From positions 1-62,605 of the forward strand of contig RDYW01000042.1 in NCBI GenBank assembly GCA_004293485.1: a DNA stretch of 62,605 bases. The letters are read 5' to 3'. The translations under genes were made by a program, and so were the position numbers. This DNA is from Sphingobacteriales bacterium (GTDB lineage: Bacteria; Bacteroidota; Bacteroidia; Sphingobacteriales; Sphingobacteriaceae). The notes beneath the pieces were generated by a model, which saw only the letters and a list, made by a program, of their open reading frames with translations, was not told the origin of the DNA and searched no databases. This document shows positions 53,674-62,507 of the stretch, in pieces. How positions within the stretch are numbered: the stretch's first letter is position 1; each line of letters begins with the position of its first letter.

Positions 53674-54453
53674 ATGAAAATAATATCGTACAACGTAAAC
53701 GGCATAAGGGCCGCCATTAACAAAGATTTTTTGGCCTGGTTACAAGCCACCAATGCCGATGTGGTATGTTTGCAAGAAATAAAAGCCACACCCGACCAAA
53801 TTGCCGAACTCGGCTTAATAGAACAATTAGGCTATAAGCATTATTGGTATCCTGCCAAAAAAAAAGGATATAGCGGTACAGCTATATTTTGTAAAACCGA
53901 ACCATTAAAAGTAACTTATGGCTGCGGTATCGAAGAAATTGACTTTGAAGGTCGCATAATTAGGGCCGATTTTAAAGATTTTTCGGTAATGAGTGCTTAC
54001 TTTCCATCGGGCAGCAGTGGCGAAGAAAGGCAAATTTTTAAATATCAGTTTTTGGATAAATTTGCAAGCTATATAGATAAATTAAAACTCGAAATACCCA
54101 ACCTAATTATCTCGGGCGATTATAATATATGCCACCAAGCTATTGATATACATAACCCTAAATCTAATGCCAATTCATCAGGCTTTTTACCCGAAGAACG
54201 AGCATGGATGGATAATTTTTTAAAAAGTGGCTTTATTGATACTTTTAGGTATCTAAATCCTCACCCACATCATTATACTTGGTGGAGTTACAGGGCCGGT
54301 GCCCGAAACAAAAACTTAGGCTGGCGTATTGATTATCATTTGGTAACAAACGCATTGGCCAATGCCATTAAACGGGTAGCGGTATTGCCCGAAGCCAAAC
54401 ACTCAGACCATTGCCCTATTTTGCTTGAGCTTGATTTTGGGAAAAGAAATTAA
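53674..54453 (+). CDS. xth: Exodeoxyribonuclease III (Xth family)
   Basis: The start at 53674 (MKIISYNVNGIRAAINKDF) is the family N-terminus; six upstream codons are not. 259 residues of the endonuclease/exonuclease/phosphatase fold: LQEIKA (Glu), SAYFPSGSSGEERQ, ISGDYNICH (Asp/Asn), RIDYHLV and SDHCPI (Asp-His). An AP endonuclease and 3'-exonuclease for base-excision repair. Same direction as bioA, 15 nt later. Confidence 0.95.
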   Translation: MKIISYNVNGIRAAINKDFLAWLQATNADVVCLQEIKATPDQIAELGLIEQLGYKHYWYPAKKKGYSGTAIFCKTEPLKVTYGCGIEEIDFEGRIIRADFKDFSVMSAYFPSGSSGEERQIFKYQFLDKFASYIDKLKLEIPNLIISGDYNICHQAIDIHNPKSNANSSGFLPEERAWMDNFLKSGFIDTFRYLNPHPHHYTWWSYRAGARNKNLGWRIDYHLVTNALANAIKRVAVLPEAKHSDHCPILLELDFGKRN

Positions 54454-54468
54454 TTAAATACGTAAAAG

Positions 54469-55734
54469 ATGACTTTAGCACAGCGAGACTTGGCCGTAAT
54501 ATGGCATCCTTATACCCAAATGCTTACAGCTGCCACACCCATAGGCATTAAAAAAGGCGAGGGGGCATACTTGTTTACCGAAAACGGCCACAAACTTATT
54601 GATGCGATTTCATCGTGGTGGGTAAATATACATGGCCATGCCCACCCTCACATTGCACAAAAGGTTTTCGAGCAGCTACAAACTTTAGAACACGCAATTT
54701 TTGCAGGGTTTACGCATTTAGGAGCTATAGATTTGGCCGAAAAAATACTAAGCATTTTGCCTAGCAACCAGCGTAAAGTATTTTATACCGATAATGGCTC
54801 AACAGCGGTAGAGGTGGCTTTAAAAATGAGTTTACAATACTGGAGTAACCAAAACCAAAAACGTTTAAAAATACTGGCTTTCGAAAACGCCTACCATGGC
54901 GACACCTTTGGTGCCATGGCTGTAAGTGGCCGAAGTGCCTTTACAGCCCCTTTTGATGCCCTATTATTTGATGTAATTTTTATACCTACACCCGATGAAC
55001 GCAATGTTAAAACGCTAAAATCACAAATTACCCATCACCAATCGGATATTGCATGTTTTATATTCGAACCATTGGTACAGGGTGCAAGTGGTATGCTTAT
55101 GTACGAAGCCGAATATTTAGATGAGCTGATACTACATTGCCATAGCCATAACATACTTACCATTGCCGATGAAGTGATGACGGGTTTTGGCCGTACCGGA
55201 AAACTTTTTGCTACCGATTATTTGCAACACAAACCCGATATCATGTGTTTTTCGAAAGGCTTAACTGGTGGTACTATGCCATTAGGCTTAACCACTTGTA
55301 GCCAAAATATATACGAAGCATTTTTATCAACAGATAAATTAAAAACACTTTTTCACGGGCATTCGTTTACCGCAAATCCTGTGGCTTGCGCATCGGCATT
55401 GGCAAGTTTCGATATATTAATGCAGCCCCAAACTATGCTAAATATTATCAGAATTACAGCCCAGCACCACGCCTTTAAACTAAAAATACAAAAGCATCCT
55501 AAACTAAAAAACGTTAGGCAAAAAGGCACAATATTGGCTATCGAATGGCAAAACAATGCCGATACATCTTACTTTAGCGATTTACGAACCCAACTATACG
55601 ATTTTTTTATCTCTAAAAATATCATACTAAGACCTTTAGGAAACATTATTTATATTTTACCGCCTTATTGCATTAGCAATACCGACCTTAACTATATTTA
55701 CGAACAAATAGAACTTGCGCTCGAAATTTTTTAA
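54469..55734 (+). CDS. bioA: Adenosylmethionine-8-amino-7-oxononanoate aminotransferase
   Basis: 421 residues; makes DAPA from KAPA with SAM as amino donor. PLP enzyme: WHPYTQMLTA at the N-terminus and SSWWVNIHGHAHP are BioA hallmarks, ADEVMTGFGRTGK binds PLP, and Lys263 in CFSKGLTGGTMPLG forms the Schiff base. It is 2 nt upstream of a ferritin-like gene. Confidence 0.95.
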   Translation: MTLAQRDLAVIWHPYTQMLTAATPIGIKKGEGAYLFTENGHKLIDAISSWWVNIHGHAHPHIAQKVFEQLQTLEHAIFAGFTHLGAIDLAEKILSILPSNQRKVFYTDNGSTAVEVALKMSLQYWSNQNQKRLKILAFENAYHGDTFGAMAVSGRSAFTAPFDALLFDVIFIPTPDERNVKTLKSQITHHQSDIACFIFEPLVQGASGMLMYEAEYLDELILHCHSHNILTIADEVMTGFGRTGKLFATDYLQHKPDIMCFSKGLTGGTMPLGLTTCSQNIYEAFLSTDKLKTLFHGHSFTANPVACASALASFDILMQPQTMLNIIRITAQHHAFKLKIQKHPKLKNVRQKGTILAIEWQNNADTSYFSDLRTQLYDFFISKNIILRPLGNIIYILPPYCISNTDLNYIYEQIELALEIF

Positions 55735-55736
55735 AT

Positions 55737-56345
55737 ATGAACCTAACAGCATTATTTGACACCATTATAAGCCAACCCAGCATCCACGCTAAATGGTTAA
55801 ATACTTTATCGTTTATGGAAAACGCTGGTGCCCGTAAAATATCGGCATCAGAAGATAAACAAAATGTAAACCTAATTATTTTAAAACATGCTGCTGAAGA
55901 ACACCGCCACGCATATTACCTAAAAAAACAATTGGCCAAACTAGGCGAAAACATTTGCCCTACTTACCATAACCAGTTTTTGCTATCGCCTGCCCATAGT
56001 AAATATTATTTGGCTGCACTTGATATTATGGTATGTAAATATTTAAAAAAACAATTAGGCCTAAGCGGGGCAGAGTTAAAGTTTACAGCTTATTTGTTAG
56101 TAACTTACGCTATCGAAGTGCGGGCCGATGAGCTATACCCCATATACCAACAAGCCTTAAATAAGACGCAAAGTAAGGTAACCGTAAAATCAATAATTTT
56201 AGAAGAAGAAGGGCATTTAGATGAGATGCTAACCCAATTAAAAAACTTTTCGCCAAAGTGGGAAAGCCATGCAGCCGAAGCAGTGAGTTTTGAAAATATA
56301 TTGTTTAATAATTGGGTAGTGGCTTTAACGAATGAGGTATTGTAA
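55737..56345 (+). CDS. Ferritin-like diiron protein next to bioA
   Basis: 202 residues, all-helical in appearance. Four helices carry the diiron pattern Glu28, Glu55-x-x-His58, Glu127, Glu157-x-x-His160 (EEHRH and EEEGH are easy to see), as in ferritin-like oxygenases and oxidases such as the four-helix carboxylate-bridged enzymes. I cannot assign it to a named family; it does not look like MiaE or ferritin. The 2-nt gap to bioA suggests one transcript and possibly a role in biotin-precursor synthesis or oxidation, which is inference. Confidence 0.7.
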   Translation: MNLTALFDTIISQPSIHAKWLNTLSFMENAGARKISASEDKQNVNLIILKHAAEEHRHAYYLKKQLAKLGENICPTYHNQFLLSPAHSKYYLAALDIMVCKYLKKQLGLSGAELKFTAYLLVTYAIEVRADELYPIYQQALNKTQSKVTVKSIILEEEGHLDEMLTQLKNFSPKWESHAAEAVSFENILFNNWVVALTNEVL

Positions 56346-56454
56346 ACTTTGAGATGGGGCGTAATCAATTAAAATTTTTGTTAGGGTGTTAACCTTTGGT
56401 TTTTGATTTATAACCGAAATAATAGGTAAAAAAGGGTAAAACGAACCTTTTTAT

Positions 56455-56493
56455 GTTTTTTTGATAGACGATAGTTCCATGTGGACAAAAATG
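56455..56493 (+). repeat. Dispersed repeat 1, right copy
   Basis: It contains GATAGACG-ATA-GTTCCATGTGG followed by ACAAAAATG, matching the minus strand of 36-73. Not in a gene. Confidence 0.55.
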
Positions 56494-56895
56494 TAAGACG
56501 TTTTTTTGGAGTTTTGTAGCTTTAAAAAATTTTGTTGATTTTTATAAAATCAAGCAAAACGGAAACCAGTTTTGCTTCAATGAATCTGTTTAGGGATAAC
56601 TAAGCTGAAGTAAAACTATGCCAATCGACGGATGAAAATAAAAATAAACAATAAACCTTAATGTAGGTTTTAAGAAATGTTTTTCAATATTTTTTTATCA
56701 ACCTGAGTCCGACAATTATTTGCGATAAAATTATGCTAAGGAGAAGATTGGTAATATAACCGTGAATGATGAACTTAAAAACAGATGTTAAATTTAACAT
56801 TCAAGACCTATATCATTCATTAATTTTATTGTAACCATTTTAGCTAGCTAGGCAGCTTTAAGCTTTTTTCCTAAAAAACCATCAATAAAATTTCT

Positions 56896-56942
56896 AACCG
56901 TTAAATCTAACTAATGGTACGCTTTTAAATATCAAACTCGCG
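56896..56942 (+). repeat. Dispersed repeat 2, right copy
   Basis: It matches 121-168 (core GGTACGCTTTT against GCTACGCTTTT). Same orientation as the left copy. Its neighbour, repeat 1, is inverted relative to the left edge. Confidence 0.45.
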
Positions 56943-57009
56943 TAATTAAATGTTTACCTTGTTATTTTATATTATAATGCCCTACATAGTGCTTAATGTA
57001 CAACAATAA

Positions 57010-58095
57010 TTATGCTAATTGTTTAATATCTAGCTTTATTGCTAAGCTGTTTAAATCATCAACTACGGCATCAATTAAGGGTATACCGTTTAATGTACGC
57101 TCTGATTCGGCTTGGGTTTCGGGTTCGCCAGGTATAATAACGGGTTGGGCGGGGCTTATAGGTTTGGCGGCTTTAAACCTTGTTATCCAATTATCTAAAT
57201 GTGTTTTAAAATCATCAATCGGCCTAAAGCCATCAACCCTCATGGCTCCTAAAAAATGGCCAATTCCTTGGCCAGGTTGGTTATCTAGCGGATTTAAAAA
57301 AGCTACAAAAGGGGGTACCCATGGGCCGTAACTGGCACCCGAAAGTACTGCCGAAAGTATATCAACGGTGGCACTTAAACCAAACCCTTTGTGGCTACTG
57401 TGTTCCCTATCGCTACCTAAAGGCAGCAGCGAACCTCCGTTTTTTAAGTCGGTGGGGTTTAAAGTAGCTTGGCCATTTATATCTTGCAGCCAACCTTGTG
57501 GTACGTTTTCGCCTTTGCGTTGGGCAATTTCTAACTTGCCGTTTGCAGCGGTTGAGGTGGCTAAATCAATAATTAGTGGTGGGTATTTCCCAGCAGGAAA
57601 AGCGTAGCACATTGGGTTAGTACCCAGCATACGTTCGGTAGAAAATGTGGGTGCAACTAGTGGGCTAGCATTGGTCATGGCAAAGCCAATCATATCTTTT
57701 TCAACCGCCATTAAAGCGTGGTAAGTGGCTATTCCAAAGTGGTTCGAGTTTTTTACAGCCACCCAGCCCGAGCCATATTTTTCGGCTTTTTGTAGTGCAA
57801 CTTGCATAGCAAAAGGAGCAACCACTAGGCCTAAACCGGCATCGCCATCAACGGTGGCGGTGGTGGCAGTTTGGTGTACCACCCTGATATTGGGGTTAGT
57901 ATTAATGCGTTTTTTCTCCCACAGGCGTACATAACCTGTAAGGCGGGCTACCCCGTGAGAATCTATTCCCCGTAAATCAGATTTTATTAATACATCGGCA
58001 GCTAATGTAGCGTGTGCCAGCGAACAACCCATTTTTAAAAATACGTTTTCGGTAAAGGCTCTTAATACAGATGCTGAAAAGGTAAAATATTTCAT
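57010..58095 (-). CDS. Ldh family NAD(P)-dependent oxidoreductase
   Basis: 361 residues of the malate/L-sulfolactate/ureidoglycolate dehydrogenase family: SDLRGIDSHGVARLTGYVR contains the catalytic His, then VDGDAGLGLVVAPFAMQVAL, NSNHFGIATYHALMA and GTNPMCYAFPAG. It oxidises a 2-hydroxy acid; substrate unknown. Its ATG shares one base with the bshC stop (TAATG), so translation is coupled. Confidence 0.9.
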   Translation of the reverse strand: MKYFTFSASVLRAFTENVFLKMGCSLAHATLAADVLIKSDLRGIDSHGVARLTGYVRLWEKKRINTNPNIRVVHQTATTATVDGDAGLGLVVAPFAMQVALQKAEKYGSGWVAVKNSNHFGIATYHALMAVEKDMIGFAMTNASPLVAPTFSTERMLGTNPMCYAFPAGKYPPLIIDLATSTAANGKLEIAQRKGENVPQGWLQDINGQATLNPTDLKNGGSLLPLGSDREHSSHKGFGLSATVDILSAVLSGASYGPWVPPFVAFLNPLDNQPGQGIGHFLGAMRVDGFRPIDDFKTHLDNWITRFKAAKPISPAQPVIIPGEPETQAESERTLNGIPLIDAVVDDLNSLAIKLDIKQLA

Positions 58096-59681
58096 TATTG
58101 TAAAATGGTAAATTTAAAATCTAAGGGGACAAAATTTTTGATAAGTTGGGCAATAAAATCATTGCCATATTGTACATAAAATAAGCCAAAATTTTCGCTA
58201 CGTTCTTGCAATTGCATCTGCGGAAAAAGTAGGTTTTTTATTTTATCAATATCGGCTATAGCCTCGGTAAAATTTCTTTTTTCGGCTTTTAGTAATTTTT
58301 TTTCGAGGTTTTTAATGGCTTTGTGCAAGCGTGTTTTTACGGCTTCGGTACTGGGCGATAACGAAGCATCTATTTTATGGCTTCTTAGTTTTAGGCTTTC
58401 GAAAATACAGCTTAAGCTGCGCCACTCTTCGGCTAAACTTAAATTATGGGTAGTGTGGGCTTGGGTAAAATTGTTTTTTAGTGCAAGTGTTTCGGTAAAA
58501 ACATCAATGGTTTTAAGTTGCAGTTTTTGCAGTTTATGTTGCACTTTTTGAGGGATTATCATTGCCGAATTACGCAGCATCACGATAGGGAAATCAACAC
58601 CATAAAAATCAAATGTAGCTTTTAATTGTAGCCAGTAAGTAAGCTCGGCACCACCGCCAATGTAAGCAATGTTGGGTAAAATAACTTCTTGATACAGTGG
58701 CCGTAATACTGCGTTGGGGCTAAACCTATCGGGGTAATTATCAATTTCGGTAAGTAATTGTTGCTGGGTAAATTTTATATCAGTACTTACCACTTGGTAG
58801 CTGTTGTTTTCAAAAACTATACGCTCTCGTAAATCGTTTTTTAGATAAAAAAAATTGATTTCACGGGCGGCAACCTGTGGTTTTATACCTATTGCAGTTA
58901 GTTTTTTATCGCTTGCGTTGATATACTTAAAACTGTTTTGCTGCAACATATCTTGCTTAATAATGGGTACAAATTGTGTTTTTAGCTTGGCATTATCGGC
59001 ATCTAAAATTACTAATCCATAGTTGCCAAAAAGCTGGTTTACCAAATATCGGGTAGCATTAGCCAAGTTATCAAATCGGGTATAAGTGGTGTTTATCAAA
59101 TCGGTCAAAGCATCGGCGTTAAGCCCCGAACCTAAAATTTGGGTGTATTGGTCGAGTGCTTTTTTTATGGTTTTTGTACTTATTCGGCCTGTTGCACCAG
59201 TGGTTTTTATATCCCAAATTATTTTTTTACCGCCAATATGGGCATGGTTTATTTCTTCAAAATCGTGGTCTTCGGTGGCCATCCAATACAGAGGCACAAA
59301 GTTGTAATTTGGAAACTGTAATTTTAAATCTTGCGATAACTTTATTGCTGTTACTATTTTAAATATAACATACAATGGCCCAGTAAAAATATTTATCTGA
59401 TGTCCGGTAGTAATAGTAAATGTATTGGTGGATTGTAGGCAATGCAGGTTTGTGATTAATTTTGGAGATAAATTATCAATAATTTGGTATTGATTTTTTA
59501 GCACACTAACCAGTAAATCTCTATCGCATGTTGTATTTTTTTGTTTTATGATTTTTTCGAAACTGGTAATATTCGCAAACTCGTTTACAAATGGTTTTAG
59601 GCTTTCATCTTCGGCTAAATATCGGATAATAGTAGGCGAAAAACAGTCAGTTTGTTTGTAATTTATGTATTGAGGTTCCAT
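58095..59681 (-). CDS. bshC: Bacillithiol biosynthesis cysteine-adding enzyme
   Basis: 528 residues; adds Cys to GlcN-malate, the last step of bacillithiol synthesis. Signatures: TITTGHQINIFTGPLYVIFK, VPLYWMATEDHDFEEI and YIGGGAELTYWLQLKATFDF, with the usual coiled-coil region near residues 415-470. Presence suggests bacillithiol is the cell's low-molecular-weight thiol. bshA and bshB are elsewhere. Confidence 0.95.
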   Translation of the reverse strand: MEPQYINYKQTDCFSPTIIRYLAEDESLKPFVNEFANITSFEKIIKQKNTTCDRDLLVSVLKNQYQIIDNLSPKLITNLHCLQSTNTFTITTGHQINIFTGPLYVIFKIVTAIKLSQDLKLQFPNYNFVPLYWMATEDHDFEEINHAHIGGKKIIWDIKTTGATGRISTKTIKKALDQYTQILGSGLNADALTDLINTTYTRFDNLANATRYLVNQLFGNYGLVILDADNAKLKTQFVPIIKQDMLQQNSFKYINASDKKLTAIGIKPQVAAREINFFYLKNDLRERIVFENNSYQVVSTDIKFTQQQLLTEIDNYPDRFSPNAVLRPLYQEVILPNIAYIGGGAELTYWLQLKATFDFYGVDFPIVMLRNSAMIIPQKVQHKLQKLQLKTIDVFTETLALKNNFTQAHTTHNLSLAEEWRSLSCIFESLKLRSHKIDASLSPSTEAVKTRLHKAIKNLEKKLLKAEKRNFTEAIADIDKIKNLLFPQMQLQERSENFGLFYVQYGNDFIAQLIKNFVPLDFKFTILQ

Positions 59682-59766
59682 TAAAAAAACTAAGGTAATG
59701 CAAATTGTTGAATTACCCTATTGGGTTATTTTATTTTAGGTTGTTATATTTAACAACTTTTGTTTA

Positions 59767-59940
59767 TTAAATTAATTTGGTAGTACTTTTATATTCGGCC
59801 CGAAATGCCGTTTTAAAAAAATCTTTAAGCAGTGGCAAAAAGGCAACATTTTTCACAAATAAACTTTTGCCCGAACAAAATTGCTCTAGGGTCTTTTGCT
59901 TTAAGGCTTCGTAATCGAAGCTCACGTTTTTATTTATCAT
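59767..59940 (-). pseudogene. IS256-family transposase remnant (N-terminus)
   Basis: A 57-codon frame starting MINKNVSFDYEALKQKTLEQ, then FCSGKSLFVKNVAFLPLLKD, ending KSTTKLI. The FDYEALKQK / SGKSLFGKDGAFAPLLK layout is the N-terminus of IS256-type transposases, here drifted and cut after about 50 residues; full proteins are about 400. No inverted repeats of an intact element seen. It marks old insertion-sequence activity at the edge of the accessory tract. Confidence 0.6.
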
Positions 59941-59950
59941 CGTTTAAACT

Positions 59951-60553
59951 GTGTGTCAAAGTTCTAAATTTTTAAACTTTGACAAAGTTTATTTTACAGC
60001 CTCAACACAAAACCTTAACGGGATTTTACACGCTATACAAAATCGGGTTTTCATAAAATTTGATTACCAAAAGTATTGGATTGATGAGCAAACCGAGCGT
60101 ACAGTTGCCCCTTATGCACTCAAAGAATTCAAAAACCGATGGTATGTAATAGCTAAAGATAGTAAAGTCAAGCAGATTAAAAGCTTTGGTTTAGATAGGT
60201 TGAGCAACCTCGATATTACCAAAAAGGGATACCCAAAACAAGATAGTTTTGATATTGATGCGCATTACAAAAACAGTTTTGGTATTATAAGCCCCAATGA
60301 ATTACTGCCCGAAAAAGTAGTTTTATCTTTTAATGCATTTCAAGGAAAATATGTAAAATCGTTACCACTTCACGATAGTCAAGTTGTAATTTTAGACATT
60401 GTAAACGAAGTACAAATACAACTCAACCTGTGTATCACCCACGATTTTGCGATGGAATTACTCTCTTTTGGCGATAATTTTAAAGTTATTCAACCGAAAA
60501 CTTTGCTAGATAAAATTAAAACTGCACACTATAACGCCTTTAAAAAATATTAA
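59951..60553 (+). pseudogene. WYL-domain protein, N-terminally truncated
   Basis: 200 codons from a GTG at 59951. The body is a WYL domain: ILHAIQNRVFIKFDYQKYW, RTVAPYALKEFKNRWYVIAK and FGLDRLSNLDIT, with a C-terminal WCX-like part (FAMELLSFGDNFKVIQPKTL). Full proteins are about 330 residues with an N-terminal helix-turn-helix, which is missing here; the first ~15 codons come from a palindrome. An N-terminal WYL fragment lies at 62374. Probably inactive as a regulator; a still translated ligand-binding protein is possible. Confidence 0.65.
59954..59984. repeat. Palindrome at the truncated end of the WYL gene
   Basis: TGTCAAAGTT (59954-59963) and AACTTTGACA (59975-59984) form a perfect 10-bp stem, at the point where the WYL gene has lost its 5' half. 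Confidence 0.6.
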
Positions 60554-60789
60554 ACAGATTATAGATGATTTAAAAACTGATTTAAAGGTTTCTCTTAATT
60601 CTTTACATTTTATAGGCGTAAGAACTGGTGGTATGATTGTAAGCATTTGTTTATTTTGAAAAATCACGTTTCAACCTGATATGTTCCGCAAAGGTTTTGG
60701 AATTTACAAATAGCTAAAGGTTTTAGAAATCCTTTTTATTGTTTTTAAGGATGCTGTTGTTTAATTTTTTAATCAGAGATTCAGCGTTT

Positions 60790-61155
60790 TTAAAATTCGA
60801 TTAAAACCAAATCTAACTCTTCAATCTTAGTAAACCCTTTATCTGCGGTAATTAATGGAAGGTTGTAAACTAAACTAGTCGCAGCAATTATTGCGTCTGG
60901 TAAATTAATATTATATTTTCTTTTCAATTGTATGGTTTGGTCTTTTATTTTAGTATTCCACTCAATTAAAAAACAATCATTAATAAGTTCATTAAGTTTT
61001 ATTACATCAGCATTTGATATTCCTCGAAAACCCAGTAATTCAATTTCTGAAACAAATGAAACATCAAAATTATATTTTAAAAAAGACTCAACAATTTTGT
61101 TGCCCTCGTGTACATAAATCAAAAAATTTGTATCAGCAATAAAATCAATCTTCAT
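60790..61155 (-). CDS. PIN-domain toxin (VapC-like)
   Basis: The start at 61155 (MKIDFIADTNFLIY) overlaps the upstream antitoxin by 11 nt. 121 residues; acidic RNase residues are seen at DTNFLIY (Asp8), EIELLGF (Glu), LPDAIIAATS (Asp) and TADKGF (Asp), the PIN metal site. It would cleave RNA when free of its antitoxin. The gap 60554-60789 on the other side holds no recognised gene. Confidence 0.85.
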   Translation of the reverse strand: MKIDFIADTNFLIYVHEGNKIVESFLKYNFDVSFVSEIELLGFRGISNADVIKLNELINDCFLIEWNTKIKDQTIQLKRKYNINLPDAIIAATSLVYNLPLITADKGFTKIEELDLVLIEF

Positions 61156-61312
61156 TTTCTCTAGCAATAATTTGATACGCTAAGCCATCAATATTTCTTA
61201 TCATTTTACCAAAATGCTTTGATAAATTTCCAATTTTTACCGACTTTTTAAACTTTTCGCTGAGAATTTTAGATATGTTTTTTAAGTTTGATTTATCAAT
61301 TAAAACTGTCAT
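61145..61312 (-). CDS. Antitoxin partner of the PIN toxin
   Basis: 55 residues: MTVLIDKSNLKNISKILSEK, then FKKSVKIGNLSKHFGKMIRN and a tail ending QIIARENED. Basic N-terminal half and acidic tail are usual for antitoxins; its stop lies 11 nt inside the toxin gene. The family cannot be named. Too short for most gene callers. Confidence 0.65.
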   Translation of the reverse strand: MTVLIDKSNLKNISKILSEKFKKSVKIGNLSKHFGKMIRNIDGLAYQIIARENED

Positions 61313-61509
61313 ACTGTAATTTTTTTTTGACCCAAAATACTAAAATAAAGGTTGCAATGAAAAACGTTTATTAAAAGATGGGCAGTTTATACGCAAAGTT
61401 TATAAAGTATGATTTGGTAATTTTGAGTATGAAATAAAAGAAATTTTACAGTTATTTTTTTAGTGACAGTTTTTTCAGGTTTGGCAGTGCAAATTGTTTG
61501 GTTTTTTTA

Positions 61510-61540
61510 TTTGCAAATGATATACAATATACTATCTTTG
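61510..61540 (+). promoter_or_regulatory. Promoter of the hicAB module
   Basis: TTTG (61510-61513) and TATCTTTG (61533-61540) with 19 nt between them, exactly as in the str promoter; 21 nt before hicA. Confidence 0.65.
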
Positions 61541-61561
61541 AATTGCTAAACAGAAAGATAA

Positions 61562-61741
61562 ATGAAATATAGCGAATTTTTAAAAAAAGCTAAAAAATGT
61601 GGTTGGTAATTTTTAAGACAGGGAAAAGGAAGTCACGAAATATGGATTAAAGAAGGTAAAACAGTGGTAATACCAAATTATAAATCTAAAGAAATGACAA
61701 CAGGATTAGAAAAAAGTTTAACAAAAGATATGGGTTTATAA
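61562..61741 (+). pseudogene. hicA: HicA toxin gene with internal stop
   Basis: The frame reads MKYSEFLKKAKKCGW, TAA (61607-61609), then FLRQGKGSHEIWIKEGKTVV and IPNYKSKEMTTGLEKSLTKD. The body is a HicA mRNA interferase (dsRBD-like fold): GSHEIW holds the catalytic His. In relatives an aromatic residue stands at the stop position, so one base change made the TAA. The rest of the frame is undisturbed. It is 22 nt ahead of hicB. Confidence 0.75.
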
Positions 61742-61763
61742 ACCAATTTATAATAAAAAAATT

Positions 61764-62159
61764 ATGAAAACAATTAAAATTATTATTGAAAAAGGTGTTG
61801 ATAATTACGGCGCTTATGCCACCAATGTAGCTGGTATTTACGGTGCTGGCAATACTGCCGAAGAATGTAAACAAAGTATTTTAGATGCTATTGAAACCAT
61901 AAAAACCCTTGATTTATCACAAATACCCGCTATTTTAAAACAAGATTATGAGTTGGTTTACCAGTTTGACACTATAAGTTTATTAAACTATTACAAAGGT
62001 GTTTTTAGCAATACGGCCTTTGAGAAACTAACTGGCATTAACCAAAAACAAATTAATCACTATGCTAGTGGACACCGCTCCCCAAGGCCAGCACAAAAGC
62101 AAAAAATAGAATCGGCACTACACGCATTAGGTAAAGAATTAATTACTATAGTGTTATAA
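61764..62159 (+). CDS. hicB: HicB antitoxin
   Basis: 131 residues. The N-terminal HicB partial RNase H fold (KTIKIIIEKGVDNYGAYATN, AGNTAEECKQSILDAIE) is followed by a C-terminal XRE-type helix-turn-helix (NTAFEKLTGINQKQINHYAS). It neutralises HicA and represses the module. Intact although its toxin is broken. Confidence 0.88.
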   Translation: MKTIKIIIEKGVDNYGAYATNVAGIYGAGNTAEECKQSILDAIETIKTLDLSQIPAILKQDYELVYQFDTISLLNYYKGVFSNTAFEKLTGINQKQINHYASGHRSPRPAQKQKIESALHALGKELITIVL

Positions 62160-62234
62160 AGTTTCGTTTTCCAAAAATATTTCTACCCTTTTATTACCAT
62201 CGGGTGTAGTGTAATTATAAATTGATTAAACCAT
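62154..62234 (-). pseudogene. Possible RhuM-like N-terminal fragment
   Basis: A short minus-strand frame without start: NYTTPDGNKRVEIFLENETL, then stop. This resembles the N-terminus of RhuM/Fic-type accessory proteins (xxDGxxRVEVxLENET). It is cut where hicB ends. Weak evidence. Confidence 0.3.
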
Positions 62235-62373
62235 TAAAGCTGTTTTACTAGCATAGAAAAAATAGCGATGATTTTGGTAATGGGCTACTGAATCTCAACA
62301 AGCGATTATATTTAATAAATATAGCTGCTATTATAATAAATTAGTAGATTACGTAAAACAATATACCTAAAAT

Positions 62374-62448
62374 ATGCCAGTAAATTTAGATGTATCTTTA
62401 CGTTACCAAGCCATTGATAAATGTTTGCAAAACGGTTTACGAGAGTGC
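62374..62448 (+). pseudogene. WYL-protein N-terminal fragment
   Basis: MPVNLDVSLRYQAIDKCLQN is followed by GLREC, which is the conserved opening of Bacteroidota WYL-domain proteins; homology stops after about 25 codons, although the frame runs on. It could be the lost 5' end of a WYL gene such as that at 59951. Confidence 0.5.
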
Positions 62449-62507
62449 ACTTTTATACCTCTAAATGTAAAGTTTCACAACGTTGTTGATGACATAAATT
62501 TTGAAAT

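Larger units (their letters stand above)
56346..57009. other. Noncoding stretch with dispersed repeats
   Basis: 664 nt without a credible gene. It holds dispersed repeat copies (56455-56493 and 56896-56942) that also occur at the left edge of the window. A 20-codon minus-strand fragment (DLTVRNFIDGFLGKKLKAA) ends near 56846 but I cannot identify it. Confidence 0.5.

Noticed and set aside
59951-60000. GTG at 59951 as the true start of a complete WYL-type protein
   Set aside because: The first codons fall within a perfect palindrome and lack the conserved N-terminal helix-turn-helix, so truncation is more likely.
29226-61609. Two in-frame TAA codons at aromatic positions (29226 and 61607) suggesting stop-codon reassignment
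   Set aside because: All housekeeping genes end normally at TAA and have no internal TAA; both cases are in accessory genes that otherwise look decayed or mobile.
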